Below, piece after piece: positions 30,565-45,192 of a stretch of DNA of 64,000 nucleotides (within the stretch, counting starts at the first letter, position 1; every line of letters starts with the position of its first letter). Location: contig NC_134710.1 of assembly GCF_043290135.1 (NCBI RefSeq), positions 139,634,332-139,698,331 on the forward strand, given 5' to 3'. A program made the position numbers and the translations under genes. Origin of the DNA: Rhipicephalus microplus (taxonomy: Eukaryota > Arthropoda > Arachnida > Ixodida > Ixodidae). The notes under the pieces are model-generated. The model made no database searches and was not told the origin of the DNA. It was given only the letters and a program-made list of their open reading frames with translations.

Positions 30565-31656
30565 TTGCGCCCTTATACATCCTACAGTGATACCAACATT
30601 ACCATTTGATTTAGTAAAAAGCTTAAAACTATATTAATGTTTTCTATTATTTTATGACAAACTGTTTGCACGAGTTCAGTTTAGTCGTGATTTTCAGCTA
30701 AACGATGTTTCGGAATCTCCTTAGCCAAGGATACTATATATAGCACTGTGAAGCTGTCACAGAAGCCTACTGTTGTGCTACTGTTTAGTAACGGTACGTT
30801 ATCGCTACCTCAAAGTGAAGTGTTATCGTATGATACACTTCGAATTATTGATTAATCCGGATTATCGGACGTTCGGAGTCCAAACGAAGTAGCTTCATCT
30901 CTGTCAGATTGTCGAAACGCTTAAAGAATGTGTCATTGAAAATCCTACACGTGGGGCTTACGATGTTTCAAGAGAAACAAATGCAGAAAAGGTGGTTACC
31001 TGGGGTGACCACCGTGCTGGAAAGAGTTAATGCACCCGCCGGGGGCACAGGGGAGATAAATACGCTTCGACTGGCCACACGTGGGAGGAACAATTCTTTA
31101 CAGCATAGGTTTTACATATCCGTATGTTTGTATTGGGTCTTAGAAAATTACATCATGAACCGGCACGCAATGAATCCTCTTCCTCTTCGGCTTGGCTCCC
31201 AAGACACGTGCCCTGATTGGCCTAGCGAGGAATGCAATATCTTTGATGGGCGAGAGAACCAGTACAGAGAGTGAAAGAAATAAAGAAGAAAACATAGGCA
31301 AAAAAAAAACGGCGAGGCGAGATTCTAGCCCGGGTATACACGATTCGAAGGCGAGAGTTGTAACATTTTTTTATGGTACTTATTCAACACAGGCATGACA
31401 CTGGCACTCAACTCAATCCATACAGATAAATAATATGTCGATTCTGTTCGTATCCCAACCCAACGACGAACACATAGCATTAAAGAGCTCACATTATTTT
31501 CTGGAACGAATACATCAAGTTACGCCCATCTTTAATTAGACACTATAATGGCGGTAAGCATGAACATGTACCGGATGCTGATACCATTCTCGCTGACTTT
31601 TCATTTGCTCGTGTGCATCACTTAGCTGAGTGACCATCTTAATGTAGTGGGCTGTT
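30565..31656. other. unassigned, no gene seen
   Basis: AT-rich flank downstream of the M13-like gene. No nearby AATAAA; the first is at about 31276. No transposon end was recognised. Confidence 0.4.
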
Positions 31657-31836
31657 GAGGAAACTACCACCTGTGCGTTTTTCTGCTACTTGTGCGCACG
31701 CTATTAAGAGAAAAGAGCAAAGCCTGCAGCATGGCTTACAGCGTATAGTTCCCATCCCCTTGATATACTATACGATACTAGGCTTTGCTGTTATAACGGG
31801 CACTCACGTAGCAGAAAAACAGGTGGTAATTTCCTC
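31657..31836. mobile_element. 180-bp fold-back MITE
   Basis: GAGGAAACTACCACCTG (31657-31673) is matched by its inverted copy at 31820-31836 (one mismatch). The inversion continues inward, with a small gap, through TTTTTCTGCTAC. An inner pair (AGCAAAGCCT / AGGCTTTGCT) makes nearly the whole element able to fold. No coding capacity. Confidence 0.75.
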
Positions 31837-31872
31837 TATATCCCACTCCCACTTCACACACACACACACATA

Positions 31873-35664
<3,792 letters not shown>

Positions 35665-35751
35665 ATTTGGTGGAGAGTGCTGTGCCCTTCAAACACCTTC
35701 GGTCAGCATTCGATGCCCTTGGAGCTTCGATCCCGTACCGTGCCTCCAACC

Positions 35752-37039
35752 ATGTACCAAGACGCCGCCCAGCAAACGCTTCCTCCTACACCGACGCCAT
35801 GTCCCGGTGTCCCCCGCATCCGCGACCCTCCTGTCTTCACCGGCGCGAATGGCACTGACGTCGAGGACTGGCTTGCCATGTACGAACGTGTGAGCGTCCC
35901 CAATCATTGGGATGAGGCAGCTAAACTCGGCAACCTGTTCTTCTACCTTGCGGGTGTGGCCGGAATGTGGTACAATAACCACGCATCTGATTTCCGACTT
36001 GGTCCGCTTGTAAAACCGCTGTCGTCGACGTGTTCGGCCGCCCTGCCGTTCGTAAGCTGCAAGCTGAACAGCGTTTACGTGAACGAGCCCAGCAGACCGG
36101 TGAGTCCTTCACAAGTTATATCGAGGACATCCTTGACTTGTGCAAGAAGGTCGACCTGAACATGTCAGAGGCTGACAAAATCACGCATGTTCTAAAAGGC
36201 ATCGCCGACGATGCCTTCACCATGCTCCTGGCAAAGAACCCCCGCACTGTGGCAGAAGTCATCATGTTATGCCAAAGTTACGACGAGCTGCGGTGGCAGC
36301 GCTTGATGACCCGTCGCCCGCCACCACGTGATGCTGATCTCTCAGCCTTGTCAGCAGTTCCAGACCACGCAACCTTGCTCGCCGAAATCAAGTCGTTCGT
36401 GCGTGAGGAAGTTGCCCGCCAGGTCTCTCTACTGGCTTTTGCTTCCCCACAACAAGCTCAACAGCCATCAAGTACACTTCCACCTCCGCTCCGCCGAGCC
36501 ATTCAGCAGGAAATCGCCGAGGTCGTCCCTGAATACCACCAGCCACCTCCTGCATCTATGCCACTCAGCTACGCCCAAGTTGTTGCCAGGCCGCCCCACC
36601 GATTTCTGTCACTGTTCCGCTAAATTACACCGAAACCGTCGCGAGGCCCCAGGCCTTTGGAGAACCTGTCTCGCCTACATACGCCGGCGTCACCCACGTG
36701 CCCCGAGTGCCGCCTACCATGAACTCATATCAGCAGCCGGCTCGCCAATCACGTTCTGCGACATGGATGCGACCAGCAAACCAATGGCGCACTGCTGATA
36801 ATCGCCCCATCTGCTTTGCTTGCGGTTGCGTCGGTCATGTGGCACGATATTGCAATCGTGTGCAGCAACCGCAGGTCGCCTCCAACTTTCCCAGCCAGTC
36901 AAGCCGCTCTTATGACCAACCGCCGCCTATGTCACCGTCGTCCCGCCCCGTTCCGTCTACCCGCCGTTCACCATCTCCACGACGTCGCTCACTGTCACCG
37001 ATGCGGCCACGTCCACTCGAGGGCGACCAGGAAAACTAG
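35752..37039 (+). pseudogene. gypsy gag, frameshifted
   Basis: From ATG 35752 the frame encodes the gag start (PPVFTGANGTDVEDWLAMYE), breaks at about 35995 by what looks like a one-base loss, and resumes in another frame with capsid sequence (FTSYIEDILDLCKKVDLNMS). A second break near 36590 moves into the frame carrying a CCHC zinc knuckle (CFACGCVGHVARYC, about 36815) and an Arg/Ser/Pro-rich tail ending at TAG 37037-37039. Normal role: particle core and RNA packaging. The pol frame lies at -1 relative to this end. Confidence 0.85.
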
Positions 37040-40000
37040 TCGTCGCAGTCCACGAGGCAAGGGCTGCGACGCTGTCGAACTGCGGAAGCCCTCAGGAAAG
37101 CCCGTCGAACGTGATAGACGTGCTTGTGGATGGCGTTCGTGCATCTGCCCTTGTAGATACTGGAGCCGCCGTATCCGTGATGGACGAAAAACTTTGCCGA
37201 TTACTGCGCAAAGTGACCACGTCGCTTTGCGGGCTCTCCCTCCGTACAGCCAGCGCCCAAAGCATTCACCCTACAACGATGTGCACAGCCCACCTTATGA
37301 TTCAGGACGTGATATATGCGGTCGAATTCATCATAATTTCTTCATGCTCTCACGACGTCATCCTAGGATGGGATTTTCTCTCCCGCCACGACGCCGTCAT
37401 TCATTGCGCACCAGCAGAAATAGAACTCGCGCCATTCTCTTCTTTGACGCTGGCCGACAGTCCATCCGCTGCAAGCAAGTTACTCGTCAGAGACGACACT
37501 CAAGTGCCTGCAAACTCGTCTGTTGCGGTGTCGCTCTACTGCGCAAGCCTTTCTGACACCGCTGCACTCCTCTCGCCATCTCATCGAGTTTTCATAAGAA
37601 AAAGCTTGCTGGTTCCTTTCGCGACCGTGCAACTCACTCACGGCAGCACCACTATTTTTGTTGTGAACTCATCTCCGTACAGCGTTACGTTGGTGCGAGG
37701 AGAATGTCTCGGCAGCGTGGAACCCATCGAAGACGCGCAAGTTATGGATGAACCCGATGACATGCACTGCCCAAGTTCCTGTACGCTTGGTGCTGTTTCG
37801 ACATCTGCTTCATCATCCGATGATATATTCGGTCCCTGCATACCCGACGACCTTACGCAGGGCCAGCGTTCCCAGCTTTTGGGCCTGTTGGAAGAATTCC
37901 GCTCTTCTTTCGATGTCGCTCAACCTTCTCTCGGCCGCACATCCACCGTTACGCATCGCATCGACACAGGCGCACAGCCACCGCTGCGGCAACGTCCATA
38001 TCGCGTATCTCCCACAGAACGCCGTGTAATCAACGAGCAAGTCGACGACATGCTTCGCCGCGATGTTATTCGCCCCTCTAGCAGCCCCTGGGCATCTCCT
38101 GTCGTTCTCGTCACGAAGAAGGATGGTTCTGTGCGGTTCTGTGTGGACTACCGACGCCTCAACAAGATTACTCGTAAGGACGTGTATCCACTACCGCGGG
38201 TAGATGACGCGATCGACAGCCTGCAAGGAGCAGAATTCTTTTCATCCCTCGATTTGCGCTCAGAGTACTGGCAAGTACCTATGGCTGAGGACGCTCGACC
38301 AAAGACCGCTTTTGTCACCCCTGACGGCTTGTACGAGTTTAACGTTATGCCGTTTCGGCTGTGCAATGCGCCCGCCACCTTTGAGTGCATGATGGATACA
38401 GTTCTGCGTGACCTGAAATGGCACACGTGCCTGTGCTACCTCGATGACGTCGTCGTTTTCGCTCCTGACTTCTCGACGCACCTTCAACGCCTTCGGCATG
38501 TTTTAACGCGTCTGAGAAACGCCAGTCTGCAACTGAACCTAAAGAAGTGCCAATTTGCAGCTCGGCAGCTGACAATACTCGGCTACGTCGTCTCCAAGGA
38601 CGGAATTCTCCCTGATCCAACCAAGCTTCGGGCCGTGACCGAGTTCCCCAAGCCGACATCCGTGAAGGAACTGCGCAGTTTCGTAGGACTGTGTTCCTAC
38701 TTTCGGCGCTTCATTCGAAACTTCGCGACTATCATATCGCCGCTGACGAAGCTTCTCGGAAGTAACGGGCCTCTCCATTAGTGGTCATCACAGTGCGACG
38801 ACGCTTTCAGAACACTTCGTCGTTTGTTGACGTCGCCTCCCATACTCCGCCACTACGACCCTACGGCCCCTACAGAGGTACACACGGATGCCAGTGGTGT
38901 CGGCCTCGGCGCTGTCCTTGCGCAGCGCAAACCAGGGTTCCCGGAATATGTCGTGGCGTACGCGAGCCGTACGCTTACTAAAGCCGAGACTAATTACACA
39001 GTCACCGAGAAAGAATGTTTGGCAATCGTCTGGGCCCTCGCAAAGTTCCGACCTTATTTGTATGGTCGCCCATTTGATGTCGTCACCGACCACCACGCAC
39101 TATGCTGGTTGTCGTCATTGAAAGATCCCTCAGGCCGTCTCGCCCGGTGGGCACTTCGCCTGCAAGACTATGACATCCGCGTGCTGTACCGCAATGGAAG
39201 GCAACATGCTGACGCCGACGCCCTGTCGCGCTCTCCCTTGCCTGACGACAATGCCAACAACTCAGTGTCTCACCTTGCCATTTCTTCGATTAGCATTCAT
39301 GCCATTGCTACTGAACAGCGCAAGGATCAATGGATTGCCTCACTGATAGACTTGCTGACTGATCCATCCACTCCATTCACTCGCGCGTTGCGTCGTCAAG
39401 CCCACCATTTCGCCGTTCGCGACGACCTCCTCCATCGACGCAATTACAACGGTGATGGCCGCCAGTGGCTACTAGTCATACCTCGCAGTCTGCGCTCTGA
39501 CATATGCGAATTCTTTCATTCTGATCCGCAGTGTGCGCACTCCGGGGTATCGAAGACTTACCACCGCATTCGCCAACGGTACTTTTGGCGTGGCATGTAC
39601 CGCTACGTGCAGAAATTCGTTCGCTCCTGCATAGAATGTCAGCGCCGCAAAACTTCAACGCACCTGTCGCCGGTAGGTCTGCAACCTCTACCTTGCCCTG
39701 CCAGGCCGTTTGGGCGCGTTGGCATCGATTTGTATGGGCCAATTCCACTAACGTCGGCTGGTAACCGCCGGGCCATTGTCGCTGTGGACCACCTCACGCG
39801 ATACGCCGAAACGGCCGCTCTTCCCACGGCTACAGCGAGCGATGTGGCTTCCTTTCTGCTCCAACGATTCATTCTGCGACACGGCCCACCCCAGGAACTG
39901 CTCAGTGACCGAGGCCGTGTCTTCCTGTCTGAAGTCGTTCAAGCCATTCTCAAAGAGTGCAACGTTGTTCACCGCAAAACTGCTGCTTACCACCCGCAGA

Positions 40001-40584
40001 CGAATGGCCTCACAGAACGCTTCAACCGTACGCTGGGCGACATGCTCTCCAAATACGTCGCCGCCGATCACACAAATTGGGATTCCATTCTACCCTTCGT
40101 CACCTACGCATATAATACCGCCCCTCAGAGCACTACTGGCTTTTCACCTTTCTTTTTATTATATGGAAGGCACCCGTCACACACCATCGACACGATACTT
40201 CCGTACAGGCCAGATCCGTCTGAGTGGGCACCTATTTCTGCTACAGCCAAGCTTGCTGAAGAATGTCGAGAGCTTGCAAAGACCTTCACTGCGCATGATC
40301 AAGAGCGGCAAAAAAGCATTCGCGCTGACGCCAGTACTACTGCGCCCACATTCCTCCCTGGAGCGCTCGTCTGGCTCTCGATCCCTACTACTGCAACTGG
40401 CCTATCTTCAAAACTATTGCCTAAATACGAAGGTCCCTACCGTGTCGTCAAATGCACTTCCCCAGTCAACTACTTGATTGAACCCATCGAACAATCTTCG
40501 GACATGCGTCGTCGAGGACGCGACATTGTTAACGTGGAGCGCCTCAAGGCCTACCATGATCCGCTCATTGTAACCAGCTGTTAG
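37021..40584 (+). pseudogene. gypsy pol (PR-RT-RH-IN), one stop
   Basis: One frame runs from before the gag stop to 40584 with a single TAG at 38779-38781. Protease has the active-site [13 protein letters not shown] (about 37150). RT has [33 protein letters not shown] and YLDD (about 38440). RNase H starts [17 protein letters not shown] (about 38875). Integrase has a His/Cys zinc domain (CIECQRRK) and the D-D-E core in [20 protein letters not shown] and [16 protein letters not shown]. All catalytic residues appear intact; only the stop, between RT and RNase H, disrupts it. It starts inside gag, implying -1 frameshifting for a gag-pol product. Confidence 0.92.
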
Positions 40585-40620
40585 GTCGCCAGGCGGCTCC
40601 CTTTTCGTACCCGGGGTAGT

Positions 40621-40779
40621 TGTGGTAAAGCCTTTGAACAGTGGGTCATCCTCTTCAGCGCCTTCTAGTGGGTCGCCCTTTTCTTAAGAAGAAGAGCAGC
40701 TCGTGCAGAGAGTCGATCCCCGCATTGACTGTCGCTGTCGTGAATCATCGCTGAGTGTCCGTCAATAAACCGCTTAACA
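40621..40779 (+). repeat. gypsy 3' LTR
   Basis: 159 bp, identical to the 5' LTR except C for T about 30 bp from the left end. It follows CCGGGGTAGT, a poor polypurine tract. Confidence 0.93.

Positions 40780-40833
<54 letters not shown>
40780..40833. repeat. (TA)n array flanking gypsy, right
   Basis: TA-rich repeat immediately after the 3' LTR, counterpart of the array at 35400-35505. Target duplication cannot be resolved in TA repeats. Confidence 0.9.
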
Positions 40834-40838
<5 letters not shown>

Positions 40839-41371
40839 AACTATCAGAATATAAACGAACCTGGAATGTTAAGGGTGGAGTCTGAAAACGTGCTAATGCC
40901 TTTCTGTGTCGTTTTCATGCACGCACACTTTGCAACGTGCTTTGTTGCAAGGTGCACAGCCAGTTATTTTGTGCTCATTTACTTTTGATGAAGTGAATAA
41001 ATCCCGGAGATTCTTAGATCGTTGTATAGCACGTGAGGTGGTTCAGGGGAAATACTCTTTAGACGTTCACTTTGCGCAAGGATATTATAATGGCGTTTGA
41101 ATATGGAATGTACCTTTGGTGCTGAGGCTGAGTGCGTTAGTATAAGATTGGTGCTATTATGTTTTTAGGCCAAACCTTTTTCGCTCAGGATTTCCTTTCT
41201 ATCTAATTTATCATCTCTATCTATGGCGGCATCAATTAAAGCCGATGGATACTTTCGCTTTGTGAGAGAAGTTTCAAGCTGTTCGCAATTAGCAACGAAA
41301 TCTTCACGGTTGGAGCACAGTCGTTTAAAGCGGTTGGCCTGGCTGTAAGGAATCGCGGCCTTGCAATGCAA
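40834..41371 (-). pseudogene. old Penelope-like element, RT/EN part
   Basis: On the minus strand 41371-41165 encodes IPYSQANRFKRLCSNREDFV and TKRKYPSALIDAAIDRDDK, the RT C-terminal region of the intact ORF at 42502 in diverged form. The following 41050-40840 contains a broken version of the Cys-rich linker (LAVHLATKHVAKCACMKTTQ) before the endonuclease. Its left end joins logically to the piece at 35399, so a single old element was split by the gypsy insertion. Confidence 0.8.
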
Positions 41372-41380
41372 AAAGAAGTG

Positions 41381-41728
41381 TATACTTCAGTATACAATTT
41401 TTTTAGTCTTGATTAACAAGGGTCTCGTACTGGCAGACTTAGTGCCTTTAGATTGTATACGAGGGACTATTGGTCAGCAGCCAGCTCAGTACACGTTCAG
41501 GTGCTACGTGATGCCAAACAGGCTCATAAAGATTGTACCACACTCACCACAATGTATACTTAAGTGTACACTTCTCTTCCCCTTGATTAACGAGGGTCTC
41601 GTACTAGCAGACTTAGTGTCTTTAGGTTGTATACGAAGGACTATCGGTCAGCAACCAGCTCGGTACAAGTTCAGGTGGTACGTGACGCCAAACAGGCTCA
41701 TAAAGAGTGTACCACACTCGCCACCATG
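41381..41728 (+). repeat. 174-bp tandem duplication
   Basis: Two units (41381-41554, 41555-41728) share CTTGATTAACRAGGGTCTCG, GCCAAACAGGCTCATAAAGA and TGTACCACACTC at a constant 174-bp offset with about 10-15 percent divergence. Each starts with a short palindromic GTATACTT.AGT.TAC word. Non-coding; it replaces the expected continuation of the Penelope relic. Confidence 0.85.
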
Positions 41729-41804
41729 ACTACTGGGGGCACTGACTGACACTTCCAAGTTTAAATTCACATATATACCCAATAAAATGGCTGGGGGATA
41801 GCCA

Positions 41805-41885
41805 CCGTGGTAGCTCAGTGGTAGAGCATCGAACACGTTGTTCGAAGGTTGCCGTCGCAGGTTCCATTCCTTCTCCGGCAAGTTA
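41805..41885 (+). repeat. tRNA-like SINE head
   Basis: GTGGTAGCTCAGTGGTAGAG is an excellent A-box region and GGTTCCATTCC a one-change B box, 50 bp apart as in tRNA-like promoters. The 5' and 3' ends do not form a clean acceptor stem, so I call it a tRNA-derived repeat rather than a tRNA gene. Confidence 0.5.
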
Positions 41886-41975
41886 TCTTTTCAGCTACTT
41901 TTCTTTCTTCACATTTACATTACAATTCGTTCTCACAACTTCCCCTACACTTTCCTTGGCACTATTGTGTGTTAG

Positions 41976-41978
<3 letters not shown>

Positions 41979-42009
<31 letters not shown>
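41979..42009. repeat. (TA)n abutting Penelope-like 3' end
   Basis: A short TA array that ends exactly where the Penelope-like unit begins (3' end of the element on the minus strand). Confidence 0.85.
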
Positions 42010-42013
<4 letters not shown>

Positions 42014-42057
42014 GAAAAAGGAGTAATTCACACACAACGAACGTTTCAGCACAGTTT

Positions 42058-42100
42058 AGTCCGACGTTTCGACCGTGGGACCGGTCTTCGTCTGGGAATA
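42058..42100 (-). ncRNA. hammerhead-ribozyme-like motif (outer end)
   Basis: Same sequence as at 46115-46157, shifted by 4057 bp, near the 3' end of the full unit. Confidence 0.4.
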
Positions 42101-42501
42101 CAGGGCATAAAATTCGCGCGCTTATATATGTCAATATTCGAGACCCCCCCAAAAAAACACACATGCTCTTGTGTAATGAACAAGGCTCATCTGTATCAGC
42201 ACAAAAACGGTTTTCAGTGATCAAAAATATATATCTATACAGCACTGTGTGATGTCACCATTTGTAAGTCATTGGCAGCTGATACGGCTTTGCGGGATAC
42301 ACGTGTGCATCGCGACATTACGGATGTCAAAGCTCTTTTCTTACAATAATGGTTCGCGTGTAAGATATACGCGTTGCCGATGATAAATAATTCTATTATA
42401 TATATGTAAGAATCGCTGTTTCTGTATACATTATCAGCACAGCGCACTCTCTGATAAAGAAGCAGACTAGCGTACACTTGTTATATTGTTGACCAATAAG
42501 C

Positions 42502-45069
42502 TTACGTGGAAGGAAGACACGTCAATGTGCCTGCATCCTCATTGATACCATCTGCTACAGTATTGAACTTGAATATCAGGTATGATTCCCGGAGTTCACG
42601 ATCATGGTTTGAGCGGAAACCAGATTCAAGAATGGTCGCTTTCATTTGATCGAAAGAGTGGCCCGGCATGCGAACGTGTCGTGATAGCGGTAGATGAGGG
42701 AATATATTTACATGGGATTTGTGGTTATTAAAGCGTATTCTGAATGGAGTTTCAGTATGACCAATATATTGTTTCAAACAGGCACTACATTCCAACATGT
42801 ATACGGCATTATAAGTGTCGCAGTCGAAGCTACCACGAATCTTTAATTTAAAGTCCGAAGACGTGCTCGCGGCGTTTTGCGTGGTTTGCATGTGCACACA
42901 CACTTTGCACCGTGGTTTGTTACAAGGTGCACAGCCACTCTCTTTACGGGTACCAATTTTAGATGACGTTAACATGTCGTGAAGGTTTTTTGACCGTCGG
43001 TAAACAACACGAGGCGGAACAGAAAAAATTTTTTTGAGATTATCACTTTCGGTTAAGATGTTGTGGTGCCGTTTCAATATAGCAGATACTTTAGGAGCTG
43101 ATGATGAAAATGTCAGAACAAGGTTAGTTTGAGCAGAGCTATCGTTCCCGTCCTTTCCTTTCAGAATCTCGGTGCGGTTGAGTTGGTCAGCTCGAGTTAT
43201 GGCATCGTCTATTAGTTTTTCCGGGTATTTTCTTTTTACTAGAGAACTTTTGAGCCTATTACAATTTTCAATGAAATCTGTACGGTCAGAGCACAACCGT
43301 TTAAAGCGGTGAGCCTGGCTATAGGGAATTCCTGTTTTGCAATGCCGGGGGTGGCTACTCTGAAAATGCAGGAGTTGATGTCGGTCAGTAGGCTTGCGGA
43401 ACAGCTTCGTAGCAAGTTGTCCTTCGGAAATGGTGACTGTGACATCGAGAAAATTTACAGAAGTGCGCGAAAATTGGTGCGAGAACTTAATAGACGGATG
43501 GAAATTATTAAACTTTTGAATGAAACCAAGCAGACTTGCTTCATCGTGTGTCCAGACAAGAAAAATATCGTCAATGAAGCGCCTATAGTAGAGAGGTTGA
43601 AGCATGTTTTTACCTAAAAATTCGCATTCCAGAATGCCCATAAAAATGTTAGCGTAGTTAGGGCCTACTTTCGTACCCATTGAGGTGCCGTTGGCTTGTA
43701 CATAGTGAATGTTGTTAAACTCAAAATTGTTTAATTCAAGGATAAGTTTCAAAAGAGTACCAAGCGCTTCTTTATCAATAGGTTTATCTAAAGGGGAATT
43801 TTCATAGGCCTTTATTACTGCAGAAATACCATCTTTATGCGGTATGTTGGTGTATAGTGATGCTACGTCCAGCGTTACTAACATTGAACCAGATGGAACA
43901 TGAAGATCTACAATTTCTTGAAGGAAATGGTTGGTGTCTTTGATGAATGACGGAAATGTGGCTGGAATCTTGTTTATGAGGGAGTCAACGTAACGAGATA
44001 AATTTTCGGTAACGGTGCCGATTCCGGAAATGATGGGGCGGCCGGGATTATTCTGCTTGTGAATTTTAGGAAGCATATAAAATCTTCCCGCTACGGGACT
44101 GAGTGGTACCAAAGAGCGGACTGTCTTTTCATCTAATTTACCATGTTCTAGTAAAGACGTAAGTGCGTCCTTAAGCTTAGATTTAAATTCGCTGGTAGGA
44201 TCGGAGGGCAAAGCTTTGTAAAAAGTGGCATCTGAAAGTTGCCTCTCGGCCTCGCTTATATAATCAACCGCGTTGAGAATTACAATGGCCCCCCCTTTAT
44301 CGGCTGGTTTGATGACGATGTCATGGTTTGTCGACAACTGTTCGAGAGCAACCTTCTCTTTTTTGGACAAATTGTGGCGGTAAGGCGCAGTTTTCTTATA
44401 GGCAGCGAAAATGTCGCGTTGTACAGCGTTTATGTAAATGTCAAGACATCTGTCGCGATGTGGTGGGGGTGTCCATTGTTTATATGTCGGTAGTGCAGGT
44501 CTGGTTTCATTCGGGCTTCGGCGGTCATGATAGTATTCTCTCAGACGCAAATTACGGGAAAAGTTGTGTAGATCCTTCAGAAGTTGAAACTCGTTGAAGC
44601 CACCTGAAGCGGGGCAAAAGTTGAGGCCCTTTGACAGAGCACCCATTTGTTCGTTGGAAAGAACTATGTTTGAAAGGTTTACAACGCTGCTATCTATTTG
44701 AGAAGACTGGTCTTTCGAATCATTCGAACGTGTTGCGGCGCGTTTGGTCACCTCAAATTTGCGTTCGTGCCTACATAAACCATCACGTAGAAACTTCTTC
44801 TGTTTAGTTGTGTTTAACTTGTTCCTCTTACGTTCTTCATAGGCAATTAAACATTCAGACTCATGCACTGCTAGCTTCTTTAACAGGCGAGCTTCTGTAT
44901 GCTGAAGGTCTTGCGTGCAAGATTTATAATGGTCAATAATTATGGGTATGAGATCTAAGGACGCTTTACTTAACACTTCTTGCCATTTGGTTTTGTTAGA
45001 GGCCGAAAGTTCAGAAGTAGCTGGTTTAAATCTTATCTGTAAACCTTTCGGGACCACCGAAGCATTCAA
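42502..45069 (-). CDS. Penelope-like RT with GIY-YIG endonuclease
   Basis: 855 codons. Family motifs in order: LSNEQMGALSKGLNFCP (N-terminal block, ~residues 138-154), KPADKGGAIVIL (RT1), GRPIISGIGTVTENLSRYV (RT2), LVTLDVASLYTNIPH (RT3, catalytic Asp), NGTSMGTKVGPNYANIFM (RT4), RRFIDDIFLVW (RT5, catalytic Asp pair), VNFLDVTV (RT7), a Cys-rich linker GCAPCNKPRCKVC, and a GIY-YIG endonuclease (AVYMLECSACLKQYIGHTET). RT and EN residues look intact. The codon at 45069 is TTG; the frame is open upstream to the TGA at 45193-45195 with no ATG, and the first internal ATG is codon 142. Translation therefore probably comes from readthrough of the SGNH ORF or a non-AUG start. Confidence 0.95.
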   Translation of the reverse strand: MNASVVPKGLQIRFKPATSELSASNKTKWQEVLSKASLDLIPIIIDHYKSCTQDLQHTEARLLKKLAVHESECLIAYEERKRNKLNTTKQKKFLRDGLCRHERKFEVTKRAATRSNDSKDQSSQIDSSVVNLSNIVLSNEQMGALSKGLNFCPASGGFNEFQLLKDLHNFSRNLRLREYYHDRRSPNETRPALPTYKQWTPPPHRDRCLDIYINAVQRDIFAAYKKTAPYRHNLSKKEKVALEQLSTNHDIVIKPADKGGAIVILNAVDYISEAERQLSDATFYKALPSDPTSEFKSKLKDALTSLLEHGKLDEKTVRSLVPLSPVAGRFYMLPKIHKQNNPGRPIISGIGTVTENLSRYVDSLINKIPATFPSFIKDTNHFLQEIVDLHVPSGSMLVTLDVASLYTNIPHKDGISAVIKAYENSPLDKPIDKEALGTLLKLILELNNFEFNNIHYVQANGTSMGTKVGPNYANIFMGILECEFLGKNMLQPLYYRRFIDDIFLVWTHDEASLLGFIQKFNNFHPSIKFSHQFSRTSVNFLDVTVTISEGQLATKLFRKPTDRHQLLHFQSSHPRHCKTGIPYSQAHRFKRLCSDRTDFIENCNRLKSSLVKRKYPEKLIDDAITRADQLNRTEILKGKDGNDSSAQTNLVLTFSSSAPKVSAILKRHHNILTESDNLKKIFSVPPRVVYRRSKNLHDMLTSSKIGTRKESGCAPCNKPRCKVCVHMQTTQNAASTSSDFKLKIRGSFDCDTYNAVYMLECSACLKQYIGHTETPFRIRFNNHKSHVNIFPHLPLSRHVRMPGHSFDQMKATILESGFRSNHDRELRESYLIFKFNTVADGINEDAGTLTCLPST

Positions 45070-45192
45070 GTAGCTCGTAAGTGAGAATACGTGTAGCTCG
45101 GAACGAACCCTTTTCTCAATAATTTTCCTAGCTTCTAAAAACTCTCGCGAAGGAAGACTTGAAACATTGCCTTTAAGCGCAGGCGCCTGCCG

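Noticed and set aside
41165..41371. Separate small gene on the minus strand
   Set aside because: It is a diverged fragment of the Penelope-like RT ORF, not a gene of its own.
41805..41885. Functional tRNA gene
   Set aside because: A and B boxes are good but the acceptor stem does not pair and the B box is altered, so a tRNA-derived repeat is more likely. Same reasoning for 1-75, 18210-18275 and 26320-26385.
43309..43617. Plus-strand ORFs opposite the Penelope-like RT (also 44239-44597 and their copies 4057 bp later)
   Set aside because: Antisense shadows of the strongly supported minus-strand RT frame.
42502..45069. Telomerase reverse transcriptase
   Set aside because: The RT is Penelope-type with the KPADKGG, TLDVASLYTNIP and FIDD motifs and a GIY-YIG domain; no telomerase-specific N-terminal domain is visible.
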